Assembly (NCBI GenBank): GCA_009602725.1
Contig: WELB01000054.1
Location: forward strand, 491,883 to 543,117
DNA from: Spirogloea muscicola
Lineage: Eukaryota > Streptophyta > Zygnematophyceae > Spirogloeales > Spirogloeaceae
DNA: 51,235 nucleotides
Reading direction: 5' to 3'
The notes beneath the pieces are model-generated. The model was not told where the DNA came from. It did no database searches and saw nothing but the letters and a program-made list of their open reading frames with translations. This document shows positions 20,901-33,600 of this stretch, piece after piece; the stretch's first letter is position 1, and each line of letters begins with the position of its first letter. A program made the position numbers and the translations under genes.

Positions 20901-23900
20901 CAATACTAGCCTCAGATTTCCTGCACTCCATGGTGGTTGACCTGCTTGCTCCGGTCGTGCCACAGGGACCCCATTGCACGAGATTTTGGCCTAGGGGTGA
21001 AGCCAGAGATGCTGACTGTTGAAGGCCGACTGCTTCCACCACCAAACCTCATCTATGGGGATCAGGCTCAAGTAAGAATGGCGTTGTTGTCATGGAAGTT
21101 AGCAAGATGAGCTGCACCCCTTTACTAAGACTGTCAATGATCACAATCGTAATTATTTACCCAGGAAACCTGGGTGCCTCATCAGGTCCAGCCAAAACTT
21201 GGGGCATGGAACCTCCTTCAACACAGGTTCCACGAGGGCAAACAGATTGATCGCTGGATCTTGTTGAGTTTTGCGCCACCAAATTGGGTTGACATGCAAA
21301 CTGCCAACCGTTTTGGACAAGCTCTTGCGGCACGTTGCAATCAGTTGGGTATGCGGGTAAGCAATATGGCCCCCGCTGTCATTCATGTTGCTTGATTTTA
21401 AGCACGGAGTATACTGAAACTCCAGAGTATATTTAAACTCCACAGTTATTTGCAGGTATTATATCTCTTGGTATTGCTGCCACTAAACATGCCGACTGAA
21501 TCTGTGGGAGAGGGAGTTTGATGTCACTCAAGCTCAAAGTCGCATGCAATGTCACCCATCTTATTTTACTCTGTGTTGCACTGTCAAAGATGAGGCCAGA
21601 GCCAGCAGCACCTGTGCAGCAGAGGAGATTGGACCAGCTGGAAGTGGTGCTGAAGCAGGTTGTCCAGGCTGCTGCCAAAACAGCTCCGCTCCAGCTCATT
21701 GTGATCATCTTGCCAGATAAAGTTCCAGAGTACAATGACCTCAAGCGGGTCTGTGAGACAGAGCTGGATGTTCCATCCCAGTGTTGTCTCTCAAAACATG
21801 TACCCAAGTGAGTGATGTACTGTGCATCTTTTTTACTGGATCGTCTCTGTAGCCCACCAAGAATCAGAGGACTGGTTGCTGTGTTAGCCACATTGTACAT
21901 TGTCTGATTGTGGTTAAAGCACTCGTATTAGGGCTGCTGTCTAAGCGGTGTACTTGGTGCTTTGGAGTACGAGAGTCACCGGGAGGCTTGATGAAGTACT
22001 TCTGTCCTGCAGATGCGACAGTCAGTACCTGGCAAATCTAGCCATGAAAATCAATGCAAAGGTTGGTGGGCGTAATGTGCAACTTCAACAGGAGAAGATG
22101 AGGAATCTGGCCGGTCTTTCGGAGGTGCCGACGATGATACTGGGAGCTGATGTAACACATGCGGCTCCTGGCGACGAAGAGTCAGCCTCAATTGCTGCAG
22201 TCGTGGCCAGCAAGGTTAGCATGCACTACATGCTGATGAATGGTGTCAGTCACCGTACGTGCTCCATAAGACAGATGGCACCATGACTGGGCAGCCATTG
22301 TGCATCCGACTCCTGCTTACTCTCAGGTCCAATCTGGCTACTTTGCAGGATTGGCCATGTGCCAACAAGTACGTTGCCCTCGTGGAAGCGCAGCCCCATC
22401 GTCAAGAGATCATATCTGCTCTGTACACAGAAAAGCGTAGTGCCGGTGGCCAAGTAGAACCCGGGGGCATGGTCTTGGAGCACCTGAAGAACTTTTACAG
22501 GGTCAGTCGCATGTCACACAAGAAGCCGAGGTTGCTGAATAGATGCATAAAGAAGAGCTTGAGGCATATGCACAGGAGCATGAGTCCGTTGAGAGGTCAA
22601 TGCCTGTTCTTTAGGGGTTCCCTTGTGAGGTGGCAAGCAGGTCAATGCAAACCTGCTGAAGCATGTTCAGGTCATTGTGTCTGGTTGGGCATGCAAATTC
22701 TTGGCAGGCCCCCTGCAGCCACCTCACCGTCAGTAGCTGCGTAGCATGTCTTGTCTTGTCCTCTCTCAAGGTTGCTGCTGGCTTCTGGCTTTCTGGACAT
22801 TACAGGCGACAGGTCAGAAACCTGCACGGCTCATTATGTTCAGGGATGGTGTGAGTGAAGGTCAGTTTTATCAAGTACGTACTCCTGACCATGTTCACAT
22901 GTTGAGCTGCTTGGTCATCTTTGATCAGTTGTGCATTCTCAGGTGGCTAACACAGGAACAGGATTGGGATTATTTAGGATTGTTGTCGCATTATCCATTT
23001 ACTCGTACAGCCAGCCTTGTCAGGTTTTATGCCATTGCCACGTCAGGCCTGAACTTGTGTGTAGCTTGCAACACTTTTTGGCTTGTAACTTTCAAGCTGT
23101 GGTGGGCAGGTACTATCGCAAGAGCTTAGTGCAATAAAACGAGCTTGCCTTACTCTTAAAAATAACGATGGTCGCCCCTACAATCCACGTATAACATTCA
23201 TCATTGTCCAGGTACTGCAAGTGCCAGAAAAGTCAGTCAGTGATTTACCATGCAAGCGACTGCTCAACCAACTGGAGTGCCATGTTCTCAAGCTTGACTG
23301 CACAGAGTGATATCCTGATGCATCTCACTTGACATACCTTTTGTTTGTAGAAACGGCACCATACGCGGCTATTTCCAACAGACCAGAACACTGATAGGTC
23401 AGGGAACGTGATGCCCGGAACTGTCGTTGACACCAAAATCTGTCACCCACGGGAGTTTGACTTCTACCTCTGCAGCCACGCTGGTATCCAGGTGTGTATT
23501 TAGTACTCAGTTACCACAGTCAGAGCATCATAGGGGGCAACTCAAGATCTGCTAGTGACAATTGCAACTTTTTTGGCAGGGCACCTCAAGACCAACGCAC
23601 TATCATGCGTTGTGGGACGAGAATGGCTTCACTGCAGATGCGCTTCAGCAGGTCTGCAACAGGACATTTACCACATCATTAATCCAATACATGAGCTGCT
23701 GCCTGCAGTTTCTCTGTCCTTGCTATCAGTCAAAACGCAGCAGTGATGAATTTAGCCTTGTCACACTGAGAAGCAAGACCATGACTTACCCTCTGACAGC
23801 AAGTCACACATCCTTGTTCCTCAGATGTGCAACAATCTGTGCTACACTTATGCTAGGTGCACAAGGTCAGTTTCCATTGTGCCCCCCGCATATTATGCTC

Positions 23901-24241
23901 ACCTGGCGGCATTCCGGGCCCGCCTTTATTCGGAGGGCAGCACAAGTGGGTCTGACACAGCATCCTCTGTAAGGCCACTATCCATGTCTTCTCTATTGAT
24001 ATGAAGGCCATCTCCTGTAACAGTACATGTTATACAGAAGATGTCGGTATGTTTGTGCAGTGGTTGATGTGGGTCAGCGCATGTATCAGGGGTACTTTGT
24101 GCTGCATATGCATGTCTCTCCTCGTAGTGAACCACTTCAAGTCGTTTCATGGTGCAGAAGAGCGAAGCAGGGGCCTCAGTACCTTTGCGGGGAGTGCCAC
24201 CTGTCAAGAGTACCGTAAAAGAAGGAATGTACTTTTGCTGA
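17916..24241 (+). CDS. AGO: ARGONAUTE protein, catalytic tetrad present
   Basis: Nineteen exons: 17916-18015, 18206-18478, 18696-18856, 19124-19408, 19527-19655, 19903-20111, 20322-20547, 20712-20800, 20966-21071, 21165-21356, 21590-21807, 22013-22214, 22349-22501, 22806-22874, 23110-23211, 23351-23491, 23580-23651, 23825-23968, 24158-24241; 984 residues. The first 130 residues are a proline/alanine/glutamine-rich tail with three AAPQPA-like units. The N domain starts near [18 protein letters not shown]. The linker and PAZ follow ([21 protein letters not shown]), then MID. PIWI spans about 680-984, with D709 (GADVTH), E750 (HRQEI), D795 ([10 protein letters not shown]) and the HYH histidine near 892-894. 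The protein ends KEGMYFC, as ARGONAUTEs do. The EPLPVVQFV linker favours an AGO1/5/10-like rather than AGO4-like clade. It should bind small RNAs and slice or repress targets. The exon 2 donor (gtccgc) and exon 11 acceptor (aaag) are weak, so those edges are least certain. Confidence 0.95.
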
Positions 24242-24892
24242 GATAGCTATTCTTCCAGAAGGGTCCTACTCGGGGCAAGACCAGTGGCACGAGGTGCCTC
24301 TTCTTTGGTCATTTGTTAATTGTTGCTAGTGAGCCTGTCTGTCAGCGCATGTTGCTGTTAGCCATCTGAGGCATGAACACCACTACAAACACCATTGCAC
24401 CATTACTGTGTCTTTACTTCATGAAGGTTCCTCCATGTGGCGTCTAGAAGAAGCTCCACAATACCAGTGACAGTGTCAATCTGCTGTGAAATGGTTATCC
24501 ATTCAACATCTACAGTAGTTGTATTCCGAGGCCTGTCGTCCTGGAGTTGGCACATAGTGCATGTCTGACCGTTTGCAGCACCTAGCAAGCACCACCTCAG
24601 ACGAGCCTGTGAGAGGCATCGAATGATGTAGTTCTTGCCTCCTTCCATTTAGGTGCACAGCAAAGTGTGCCATTACTTGGCAGCAAGTCGAAGTATAATC
24701 ATCCTCTCACAGAAACAGAAGAAAGAAAAAAAGTGGCTCTCATGAATGGGGCAAGGGCTGTGTACAGCCAGCCTGAAAAGAATTTGACAAGGTCCAAAGG
24801 GGCCAAAAAGCGCTTCCCCAAAGCAAAACAGAACTTACTAAAACGCAACACTCTCTGAAGATAGGGCGGTAGCTTCAATGCTATATTGTAAC
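24242..24892. other. Convergent 3' interval between ARGONAUTE and MED31
   Basis: The 650 bases between the two stop codons hold no supported gene. A forward stem-loop copy lies at about 24749-24790 (ggggcaagggctgtgtacag, then ccagcctgaaaagaatttga). It would be in the 3' UTR of whichever transcript extends this far. Confidence 0.5.
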
Positions 24893-26265
24893 TTACGGGT
24901 GTTTTCGTTTCTTCAGGTTCTCTGTGCGTTTCACATCATCCTCCACTTCAGCTTTTAGAGCTATTCCCTGCGTAGAGGCTTCAATCACCAAGGCAGCGCC
25001 TTGCATGGTGTTCATTGTCACAGAACCAGGCAGATTTCCGGAGTCAGCAGGAGGTGGAACAGCAGCAAGCAAAGCCTTCAGACGGTTGTTTCGGAAATGT
25101 TGCCAGTAAAAATATTGCTGCCTGTGTGCGAGTTCCTGGAACCACAGGACCCATCACATCACGCATATTCAGAAACTTCGAAGTAAATAGGTGCAGCTTG
25201 GGATGTTTGTCAATGTGCTCTTTGCCTGTGCAAAGCTCACCTTGCACTACATGATAGCAATTTTCCTTCGCAACACCTCGGCTGTATGCTTTACCAGATA
25301 CTATTCAGCAGGCACACCAGATAAGCCTCACAATGCTGACAAGAGTCATCAAGTTACACGGAAGCGGATGCACACCTTGCTGTGTGGGTGGGCCATTACT
25401 GACCGGAAATGCGAGCTCTGCAAAAGCTCCAGGAAGTAGAGACAGTGTGGGTACCTGGGATGGTACATGATAGTCTTTCAGCACCACATCGACCACAGGG
25501 TGCTCAACAATGCGATTGAAGGACTGTACAAAGAGGTCAAGTGATTTTATGCATAGTCAAGGACTGGGTGTCCCACGGCACTCTGATACTGCAAGAAGGC
25601 AGGAGGGAACAACTGCATAGACAGGGCTTACACTATGAAAGCGGTGTACTGAGGCCTCCTCCAGTACTGAAGGTACTTGAGATAGGCGACAAAAGCGGGG
25701 TCGTCAAAGTATCTGTTCTGTGCCAGATCTGAGGCGGGACACGGAGGAGACAACCCTCAGCCCGTCCGTCTCAGAGTTGGGGTGTAGTAAGGTGGTCAGC
25801 GTTAGAGCAAGCTCCAGAGCGAGCTGAGCGTGCAGCCAGCACCCTGTGACGAAACCCCGTGCTTCCGTCCGGAAGCACTACCGTAGCATCGCCCGAACCC
25901 GATTGATTGAGCTCCTTGGGCTCAGTCCCAGCCGGGGAGCGAGAGCGCACAGTGGATGTACGAGGGGTTGGCGAGGCACTGCACAAACTCCAGCTCCAGC
26001 AGCAGCCTCGCCCGGCCGCCGTCGCTCTCCTTGAGCACGCCGTCTTCTCTGCGCGCGGTCCCGCGGGCGCGACCGTCAGGCTTCCGAACGAGGCCGCAGG
26101 CGAGCAGCCAAAGCCCCTCGTGACTGGCAGACTCGACCACTGTGACGCCAAAGGTGCGGAATGGTGAGCACGGCGGCCTCCCAGCCGGAGGGCTCACATG
26201 CGGTACTCCACGAGCGGCTCCACCGCGGCGGCAGCGGCGGCGCCCTCCTCCGCGGCGTCCGCCAT
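24893..26265 (-). CDS. MED31: Mediator complex subunit 31 (Soh1 family)
   Basis: Exons on the minus strand: 26265-26198, 26048-25951, 25728-25632, 25454-25376, 25135-24893; 194 residues, close to the roughly 196 of plant MED31. The N-terminus is acidic and alanine-rich (MADAAEEGAAAAAAVEPL). The conserved core follows: LLLELEFVQCLANPSYIH, YLAQNRYFDDPAFVAYLKYL, QYWRRPQYTAFI, YPHCLYFLELLQ, MAHPHSK and ELAHRQQYFYWQHFRNNRL, with a charged tail ending KKRKHP-stop. MED31 belongs to the middle module of Mediator, which links transcription factors to RNA polymerase II in the nucleus. A gtaagt overlaps the stop codon, but reading through to TAA gives the expected length. The gene is convergent with ARGONAUTE and divergent from V-ATPase E. 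A retroelement with poly(A) lies about 125 bases before its ATG. Confidence 0.95.
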
Positions 26266-26387
26266 GGCGCTCGTGCGCGGGAAGCATCGAGTCAGCGACC
26301 GCTGGAGGGGCGCCGCACGGGCGACCAAGCCTCGACCCCGGCGCCGCCCCTGCGGCGACTGCCACGACCGCGACCGCCGCAACCGCC

Positions 26388-26676
<289 letters not shown>

Positions 26677-27365
26677 CGTCGAGTGTAGCCTAGATTGGCA
26701 ATGTTTTGAAGCAGAGTGTGGAAGCGAGGACCCAGACAGCCAAAGATGTCGATTGCAGCTGGCAGGAGTTGATCGCATTGGGGGTAATCGGAGTAATGCC
26801 GCAGTTTTCTTTGCTCTGCTCCGCCCACTGCATGCCCAGCAATGTGTGTTGATGCTGGGCCTTTATATGCCTCCGTAACAACAACGTCGACCAGGGCCCG
26901 TGGTCCTCCACCAGGTTGCACGCCCACAATGTCAAGTGTGCGGCGATGATGATGTCCCTGGGCGTCCGTGGTGATAGGCATGATATTGTTGACTTCCACG
27001 ACCGCACGGTAGCCGGCGTCGCGCATCAAGCCCGCCAGGGCATCGCGAAGGAGGTTGTGAATGCCCAACACTTCTGGTCCAGTGGGGCATCTCAGCATGT
27101 GAGTAGCGAGCACAGCACCCTCTGCACGGAAGCCGCACTCGCACTGGCGCACCCCAATCAGGCAATTAGGTGGGAGGCCGAGGAAGAGTTGAAGCGATGT
27201 CCGAAAGGCCTCGGAGCTGATGCTGAAGGCGTTGGCGACGGGGGGAGAGGTGATCCAGTCAGTGGCACCAGGTGTGGCCAGAGAAGTGAGTCTTGCCAAG
27301 CTCCTCGGATTGTTCTGAATCTCTGGCAGCCTCCTCCTCAACCTTATGCGGCGTTCGTCTTCCAC
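26677..27365 (-). mobile_element. Non-LTR retroelement 3' part with C-x-C...H...C motif and endonuclease domain
   Basis: The best-preserved copy of the family. The minus-strand frame reads from ATPGATDWITSPPVANAFSI through FRTSLQLFLGLPPNCLIG to a zinc-knuckle-like CECG...ATHMLRC. It continues with IHNLLRDALAGLMRDAGYR, then VDVVVTEAY, AEQRKLRHYSDYP and AIDIFGCLG. It resembles the region after the reverse transcriptase in R2-like elements: a C-x-C-x(n)-H-x(4)-C motif followed by a restriction-like endonuclease with D and E-x-K. The frame then enters the assembly gap. The upstream (5') part is missing. It occupies the spacer between the divergent MED31 and V-ATPase E genes. Confidence 0.78.
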
Positions 27366-27539
27366 TGCCGTAACAAAGAAGAGAGCGCTAGAAGTGTCTG
27401 CACAGCTTGGTGTGCCTGTTCCATTATAGAATGCGGCTCTCGCTTAGTTTGCAGCGCTCGCAAGCATTGGCTCTTCATCAACGTGCAGGGCGTGCTCTAA
27501 GTCAGGCCTCCGGCTTTCGTGGCGGCGCTCCAGCTCCCC

Positions 27540-27735
27540 AAGTTAGCTTGTCAGATTTGTTTGTGCTCACCCGTGGGTACTAATGTCATCTTAGGTACCT
27601 TGATTTAGGTCTCCGTGTTATGTAGCATTGTTTAGTCTGCACTCGACTCTGCCTGAACAATGTATTGGCTTGAATTGGCCTCCCTTTCAATTCATGCGCC
27701 CCGCGCGCCTTCTCTCTCTCTTTGCCCGTCGGGTT
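27540..27735 (+). mobile_element. Retroelement C-terminal codons plus 3' UTR, plus orientation
   Basis: Reads SLSDLFVLTRGY then stop (near 27545-27581). The 3' UTR runs from the gtcatcttaggtacct stretch through gcattgtttagtctgcactc to the cgccccgcgcgccttctctc end. Near-identical reverse-orientation copies lie at 49843-49990 and 50042-50197. This copy fixes the order of coding end and 3' UTR for the family. Confidence 0.8.
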
Positions 27736-27819
27736 CCGCAAGTCACCCGTGAGTACTACCACCACACCGTTTCCTTAGCCATCCTAGCGTGGAGCTTCGT
27801 TTCATGTAGCCCCAACTAA

Positions 27820-27920
27820 GCTTCGCCCCCTGGACTGATTGATCAGAGGGCAAGTGCGCGCCCCCCCCCCAGTGGACCAGTGAGGCCCCCTTCGATCGGC
27901 AGCCCGCGTGCCGGCAAGTA

Positions 27921-27955
<35 letters not shown>

Positions 27956-28016
27956 GCGCGCAAGACGGGGAGGAGGGTCAGGGCTCGTTGCGGGCTGAGC
28001 GGAGGGCCGGGGCGCG
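27820..28016 (+). promoter_or_regulatory. GC island with (CGG)n run, 5' end of V-ATPase E gene
   Basis: Contains a C10 homopolymer near 27861-27870 and (CGG)n at about 27921-27955, then reaches the ATG at 28017. Likely 5' UTR/promoter. A retroelement tail ends less than 300 bases upstream. Confidence 0.45.
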
Positions 28017-29435
28017 ATGAACGACTCGGAGGTGTCCAAGCAGGTGGCGCAGATGGTGCAGTTTATCCGGCAGGAGGCGGAGGAGAAGGCCAACGAGATC
28101 TCCGTCGCCGCCGAGGAGGTGCGCGCCTCCTCTGCTCCTCAGGGGCCCGCCACAGCCGCCGCCGCTGCTGTGGGCGCCCACCTGGAGAAGCCCCATGTGC
28201 TCGCGTGCCCCCGGCTCGCGTGCAGGAGTTCAACATTGAGAAGCTGCAGCTGGTGGAGGCGGAGAAGCGCAAGATCCGCGCCGAGTTCGAGCGCAAGGAG
28301 AAGCAGGTCGACGTCCGCAAGAAGATGTGAGCCCCTGCCTGGGCTGACCCTTGATGCGCCCGCTGCCACTCCGGTGGCCTGGCCCTGCCTGTGAAGCGCC
28401 GCTTCCCTGGGCCCCAACAACTGGTCGTCTTGTCGTTCAGCTGCAATGCAAGGCCGTCTTGCTGGCTGCTTCTTGTCCGTTGCGGGCTACTTTGGGCTGA
28501 GCTGGGTCTTCCCCATCTACCCCTGTTCGCAGCGACTATTCCACGCAGCTCAATGCCTCGCGACTCAAGGTCCTCCAGGCGCAGGACGACATTGTGCGGC
28601 ACATGAAGGAAGAGGCCGAGAAGAAGCTCCAGACCGTCGCTGATGACTCTGAGGCCTATGGGCGCCTCCTCAAGGGGCTCATCCTCCAGGTTGGACCCAG
28701 CATCAGCTTCTTCCTGTGCAATCTACGTTGTCAAACCGAGTACGCATTTGCTACGGTGGCTGACCTCAACAGAAACCGATGCTTGCTGGCTGGCCTTCTT
28801 CTCCTGCGTCACAGGGCTTGGACCGATTGAGCGAGTCCGCCGTCCAGCTGAGGTGCCGGGAGGATGACCTGAAGCTTGTCCAGGCGGCAGTCCACGCAGC
28901 CAAGGCTGACTATGCCTCTGCCAAGATGACGGAACCGCCAAGTATTGCAGTCGACACCACCAACTTCCTTGCCCCGTCTTCCATTGGTGGTGCATCTAAG
29001 TCGACCTGGTGAGTCTCTTTACTAGTTGGGATGTTTATGGTTCTGAACTATGTAATATAGCTTTTCCACTGAAGTTTAGCATCACCGAATTGCTGCTTTT
29101 TGCTCTGTGACGCTGTTGATGAACCCTGTACGTACTTGCCGCAGCTCGGGCGGCGTCGTCATGGCGTCCAAGGATGGCAAGATAGTCTGCATCAACACAC
29201 TCGACGCAAGACTGGACATTGTCTACAAGCAGAACCTTCCTGCGGTAAGGCCGGCATACTGTGGAGCCATTCGTTGGTGATCACTGTCTCGGTCTTCTGC
29301 GAAAGAATGTCTAATGACATTCTTTCACAGCTCTGGCCAGCTTCTCCTTTTATCTGTCAATGTTACTGAAAGCAGCTCCTCGGAATGGCTGTGCAGATTC
29401 GAAAGCAGATGTTCAAGACTTCTATTGTCACCTGA
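28017..29435 (+). CDS. VHA-E: V-type proton ATPase subunit E
   Basis: Exons 28017-28118, 28226-28326, 28533-28689, 28815-29008, 29145-29244, 29397-29435; 230 residues, the normal length for plant subunit E. Key stretches are MNDSEVSKQVAQMVQFIRQE, EEKANEIS, EFNIEKLQLVEAEKRKIR, FERKEKQVDVRKK, QLNASRLKVLQAQDD and GLDRLSESAVQLRCRE. The C-terminus has GGVVMASKDGKIVC and NTLDARLDIVY. The long charged N-terminal half is the coiled-coil that pairs with subunit G to form a peripheral stalk of the V1 sector, holding the ATPase head against rotation. It acts on vacuolar and endomembranes. All splice sites are GT-AG with consistent phases. The gene is divergent from MED31 and convergent with the U-box gene. 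Confidence 0.96.
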
Positions 29436-30622
29436 ACTCTAGGACCCCAACCTTGGCTTACAATCAAACTGGACGTGTGAGGCCCGTCAGTAACAAGCTC
29501 TTGCCATGAGACTTCCAGCCTTTGTCAGGGAGCTATCAATCTCAAATTTGACCAGCCACGGCGACAAGGAGTGGGCAGCATTGCTAGCAGCGCATCCAGG
29601 TCTTACAAGGTCACAGTCACACTCCACCTCATCCACAGCAACTAAAAGCTGCACATGCAGCTGTGGAGGTTGTGCTTTGCAATGCTACAGTTGCATTGAC
29701 CCTGCTGGTGCTGCAACCTACCTATGTTTGGCTGGGATTACGCTGCTCACCAGTGCGGTGCCTAGGGCTGCCTAAGTACTCTTAGACAGGAAGCTGCGTG
29801 CTGCTTCGAGTCCACATTTGGTGCCAATACTTCTAAGTCACCTCTTTTCATCTCGCACTCAACATTCAAAGCGACTCTGAACTCTCTGAAGGCCAGAAGT
29901 GCTGTTGTTGCGAGGAAAGTTGACAATTGGTACCTGTTTGTTGGTTGCTTCGCATCAAACCTGGGTAACTCAGCCTCTGAAACTGAGACCCCTTCCACAA
30001 AACTGCTGATCAACAAGGATAGGGGCTAGCTTTGCTACAATGTCTGACCTGGGGTGTAAAAGTCACAACGATTACAGTCTGGCTGCATGATGACTGGCAA
30101 AATAAAGATTGATGTTAGCTGGGGGAGTAGAACAAGCTCTGAGTTCGCTGCAATGTATTGCACTCAATTTATGCAATAGCTTTTTCATGTTCACATCAGC
30201 CCAGTACAACCACAAATGCGATCATGATTGAGAATAGCCTTGCCTTGGATTGGCGGGTGGGCGGGCAAATATTAGAGATTGGCAAGTGGGTGCCATCTCC
30301 TGAGTTCTTCAGGCGAGCCAGCAATATTGTGCTCGATGCTGCTCGCGTGAAGAACTCAAGGTACAGGCGGAGATCTTGTGATTTGGGCATGCTAACCTAT
30401 AGTCAGCGAGGTTGTGACGACTTTCTGTGACCTTTATACCACTGCCAGCCTCGCTGCAGACTACACCAGCAAATACTGCAGGGGCTGGCAGCTAGGTGCG
30501 AGTGCATATGCTGCAGCACCTGAGCCGCAACATGGCATTCAGAAACTGAGTGGGTGAGTAGAACCCACACCACCGCTCTAAGCTGCTACCACGTCGAGAG
30601 GCTGCCCGTTACTGGCAGCATG
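29436..30622. other. Convergent interval between V-ATPase E and the U-box gene
   Basis: About 1.2 kb between two 3' ends. Nothing recognisable on either strand; frames at 29506-29775 and 30158-30430 have no domain and no exon-like context. Presumably 3' UTRs and spacer. Confidence 0.5.
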
Positions 30623-33600
30623 TCAGACAGTGTCAGGGGTCCTCATGTGCCGCGCTAAGTAGCTGCGGGAGCAGGTCTGGCCAAGGGCAAGGTCCAGGGA
30701 GGGCCTGGGAATGTCAGTGCAGAGCTTGAGGAGCAATGATACCCTCTCCCTCCCCCGAGGGCTGCCTTCAGAAATCATCTTCATCAATAGCTGCACGGCT
30801 CCTGACTCCTGCATATGCGCCTTGAAGCGTACATTGCCCTTTCCCAGCTGCAAGTTGCCAACATATAGCAAGTCAAGATATCATACAGTCTCATAACATC
30901 CTTGCTGACTACCCCCAGAGGCTGAAACAATTGACTAACACTATGGAATGAATCAATCTGACCGGTGAGAAGGCAAGCATAAAAGGTTGGATATATGCAT
31001 GCACAATGGGATCAATATATTAATGACTGTCCAGCTGCACACGATAAAGACCACTCACCTGCAAGAGAATAGCCACAGCTGCCTGTCGGATGTCAACATC
31101 CTCAGACTTCAAAATCTTCATGATCACACCCATGCCTCCAGCATCCATAATCGCAGTCCGACCGTCAGTGCTGGCTGCCAGATTGGCTGCAAGGTACACG
31201 ACCATGCTAATCAATATATGCTACAATTGTGCACGAGCTGATGCTCAGCTTCGATGTGCATCTTCATGTACTCAGCACATCAGTCTGCAAAGATGCCCAA
31301 CTTTGTAACAGGCTGAAGAAGAAACCAAGCATCATTGGCAATTGTGGACCTACTGGTAAAAGACTAAATTCCTACACACGACACTCACCCAGGATGACCA
31401 TGGCATGTGTCAAGAGCGAGTCCGGGGCTGCCAATCGATTGGTTGACATACAATGTCAATCAGTTGATTGCCTTAAGAGATGGTGTTGCATATGCAATGA
31501 GATGTGAGACCAAGGTCCACGCCAAGGTCCATCTATGATATGTGAGACTCCTGAAATAGGACCAAGGACATGCACAAAGCTTGAAGGTGCAAAAGGAGGT
31601 TTCAAGGGACCCACCTAGAGATGGTCTCGTGGAAGTTGCCCTGCTAACAGTCGCCAACAACTGGGGCACAAGACCTGCTCTTACAAGCTTCCCTTTGTGA
31701 ATCTGTGCAAAGGAAGTGAGAAGGTAATCGATTGTGAGCAATACAATAGTCAAGGCCAGGCTGGCATAATCAAACAGAGGGAACCATAGAGTACATGACA
31801 TATGCAAACATTGGGAATTTGATAGCAGAATGCAGTCTCATTCAGCACCCCTGATGCAGCCAATGAGGTTGGTCAGGTGAGATGCTGCCTTATGCTGACT
31901 TGCAACAGTTCATGGATGCCAAAGTCACCTGGTTATGGGAGAGCTTATGCAGGGCCCTGATGCAGTCTTTGTGAGCCCTTGGACCACCGGTGATGAGAAC
32001 TTGCACCAAGGGAGGAATGGCCCCCGCAGATCCAATCATCAGTCGATTATCCTCTGACTGCAGCTAGCAAAAGAGCAAGTCATATTAGTGAGCCAGTACA
32101 ATGACAGAGGAGCAATGCTTCTTTGGTATCTCAATCAGTACCCCAATACCTTGCTGACCACTCTTTGTAAGTAAGCTTGCATGCTGTGTCCCCCAACATA
32201 TGCTGGCAGAAGGTAGGCAGCAAATGCAGGAGGGGAGGTGTACGGTCTGCTGACCTGGCAGAGGCTGAAGATTGCTCCAGCAGCATGTTCTTGCACCTCA
32301 GCGTCAGAGCACTTCAGAGCTTGCACAAGAACCGGGACAGCACCAGCTTCCGGTAGCAAGCGTTTATTCTGGTCATCAATCGATATATTGACGATGGCCG
32401 CAGCTGCATTTACCATGACTTCACGGTGCGGAACATTCAGCAGTTGCACCAGGATGCCTAAAATGACTGAAGCACCAAGGACAGCGCGGTTCTTGGCACT
32501 GTGTTTGACAAGGCGCCGGACTTCTCCTGCAGCCCAGGCCTGTCATGCGTGGAAATGTACAGCGACAATGAGAACAACTGAGGTCGCCATAGGGGTTGCT
32601 ACAAGCCACAATCAATATATAGGCTGGCGAAGGTGGCCATGACCAGACTCTAGACATGCATGTATGTCGGCATATCGATGCCAAAATGAGGAGACAAACA
32701 GGTGTTGCAAAGCAAGTACCTGATTGTCAGGGTCCTCATAGTCACTGAGGCACACAAATAAATCCTCAATGTCGTTGTCAGTCACGTCCTTCACCTGCTG
32801 GTCTTCTAGTCCACCCATCGAGACAGTCCTGGTTAAAGGACTCCTTGAAGATGAGGCAGGGGACGCTATGGAGCTCTCTGAGCATCGGCTGGGGTCGCTT
32901 GAGAGACCAATGTCTGAATACGATCGGCGCGAGTGGCCTCGCTGGTGAGCGGGCTGCAGCCAATGTGATGAACAATGTGTCAGAGCGTTGGCTGAAACTA
33001 CGTCGTGCAGTGTGCCTTACCATAAGACCACAGTTGCGCAACCATTGTCCTTGCATCAGCAGACTGAGGAGTCGGTCAGGCTTGGCTAGGCACTGACCTG
33101 CCCTGCATGTCGTACCATGACGTGGCCAGCATGATCAGGAGGGTGGACGCTGACAGTGAAACTTGCTGGTGACGAGAGAGGGGAGTCTTCTGGGATGGAG
33201 GGCGAGGTTGGGTATGAGGACGAGTCCGGAGAGCTCCCGCCACTGTCGACATCTGCACACCGGACAAAGTGCGGGAACCTGTCCCTACGAACATTCTCCA
33301 CCCTGCCTGCGTCTCTTGTCCCCGAGCCATCGTCGCACGTAACAGTGCCCTGCAAGGTCAACTCCTCCAGCCTCTGCACATGGATGGCTGGATCTGACCT
33401 CCCTGTTCCACACTTCCTGTCGTCCAGACCATATTCTGAGGGTGGCTGCGGAAGCGGGACGCCATGCTCCTCGCACCAGCCAGCAATCATAGCTTTCACT
33501 GTGTAGTTCGGCACAACGGTCATGCTTGTGAGCGGTTGCCTCGTCTTTGGACACGTGGTGTTGCCTTGAGCAAGCCATGCCTCGATGCATCTGCAAAAGC

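Noticed and set aside
25455-25545. Minus-strand exon-like reading DLFVQSFNRIVEHPVVDVVL ending at a good donor
   Set aside because: It lies within an intron of MED31. The flanking MED31 exons join in phase without it and reproduce the family sequence.
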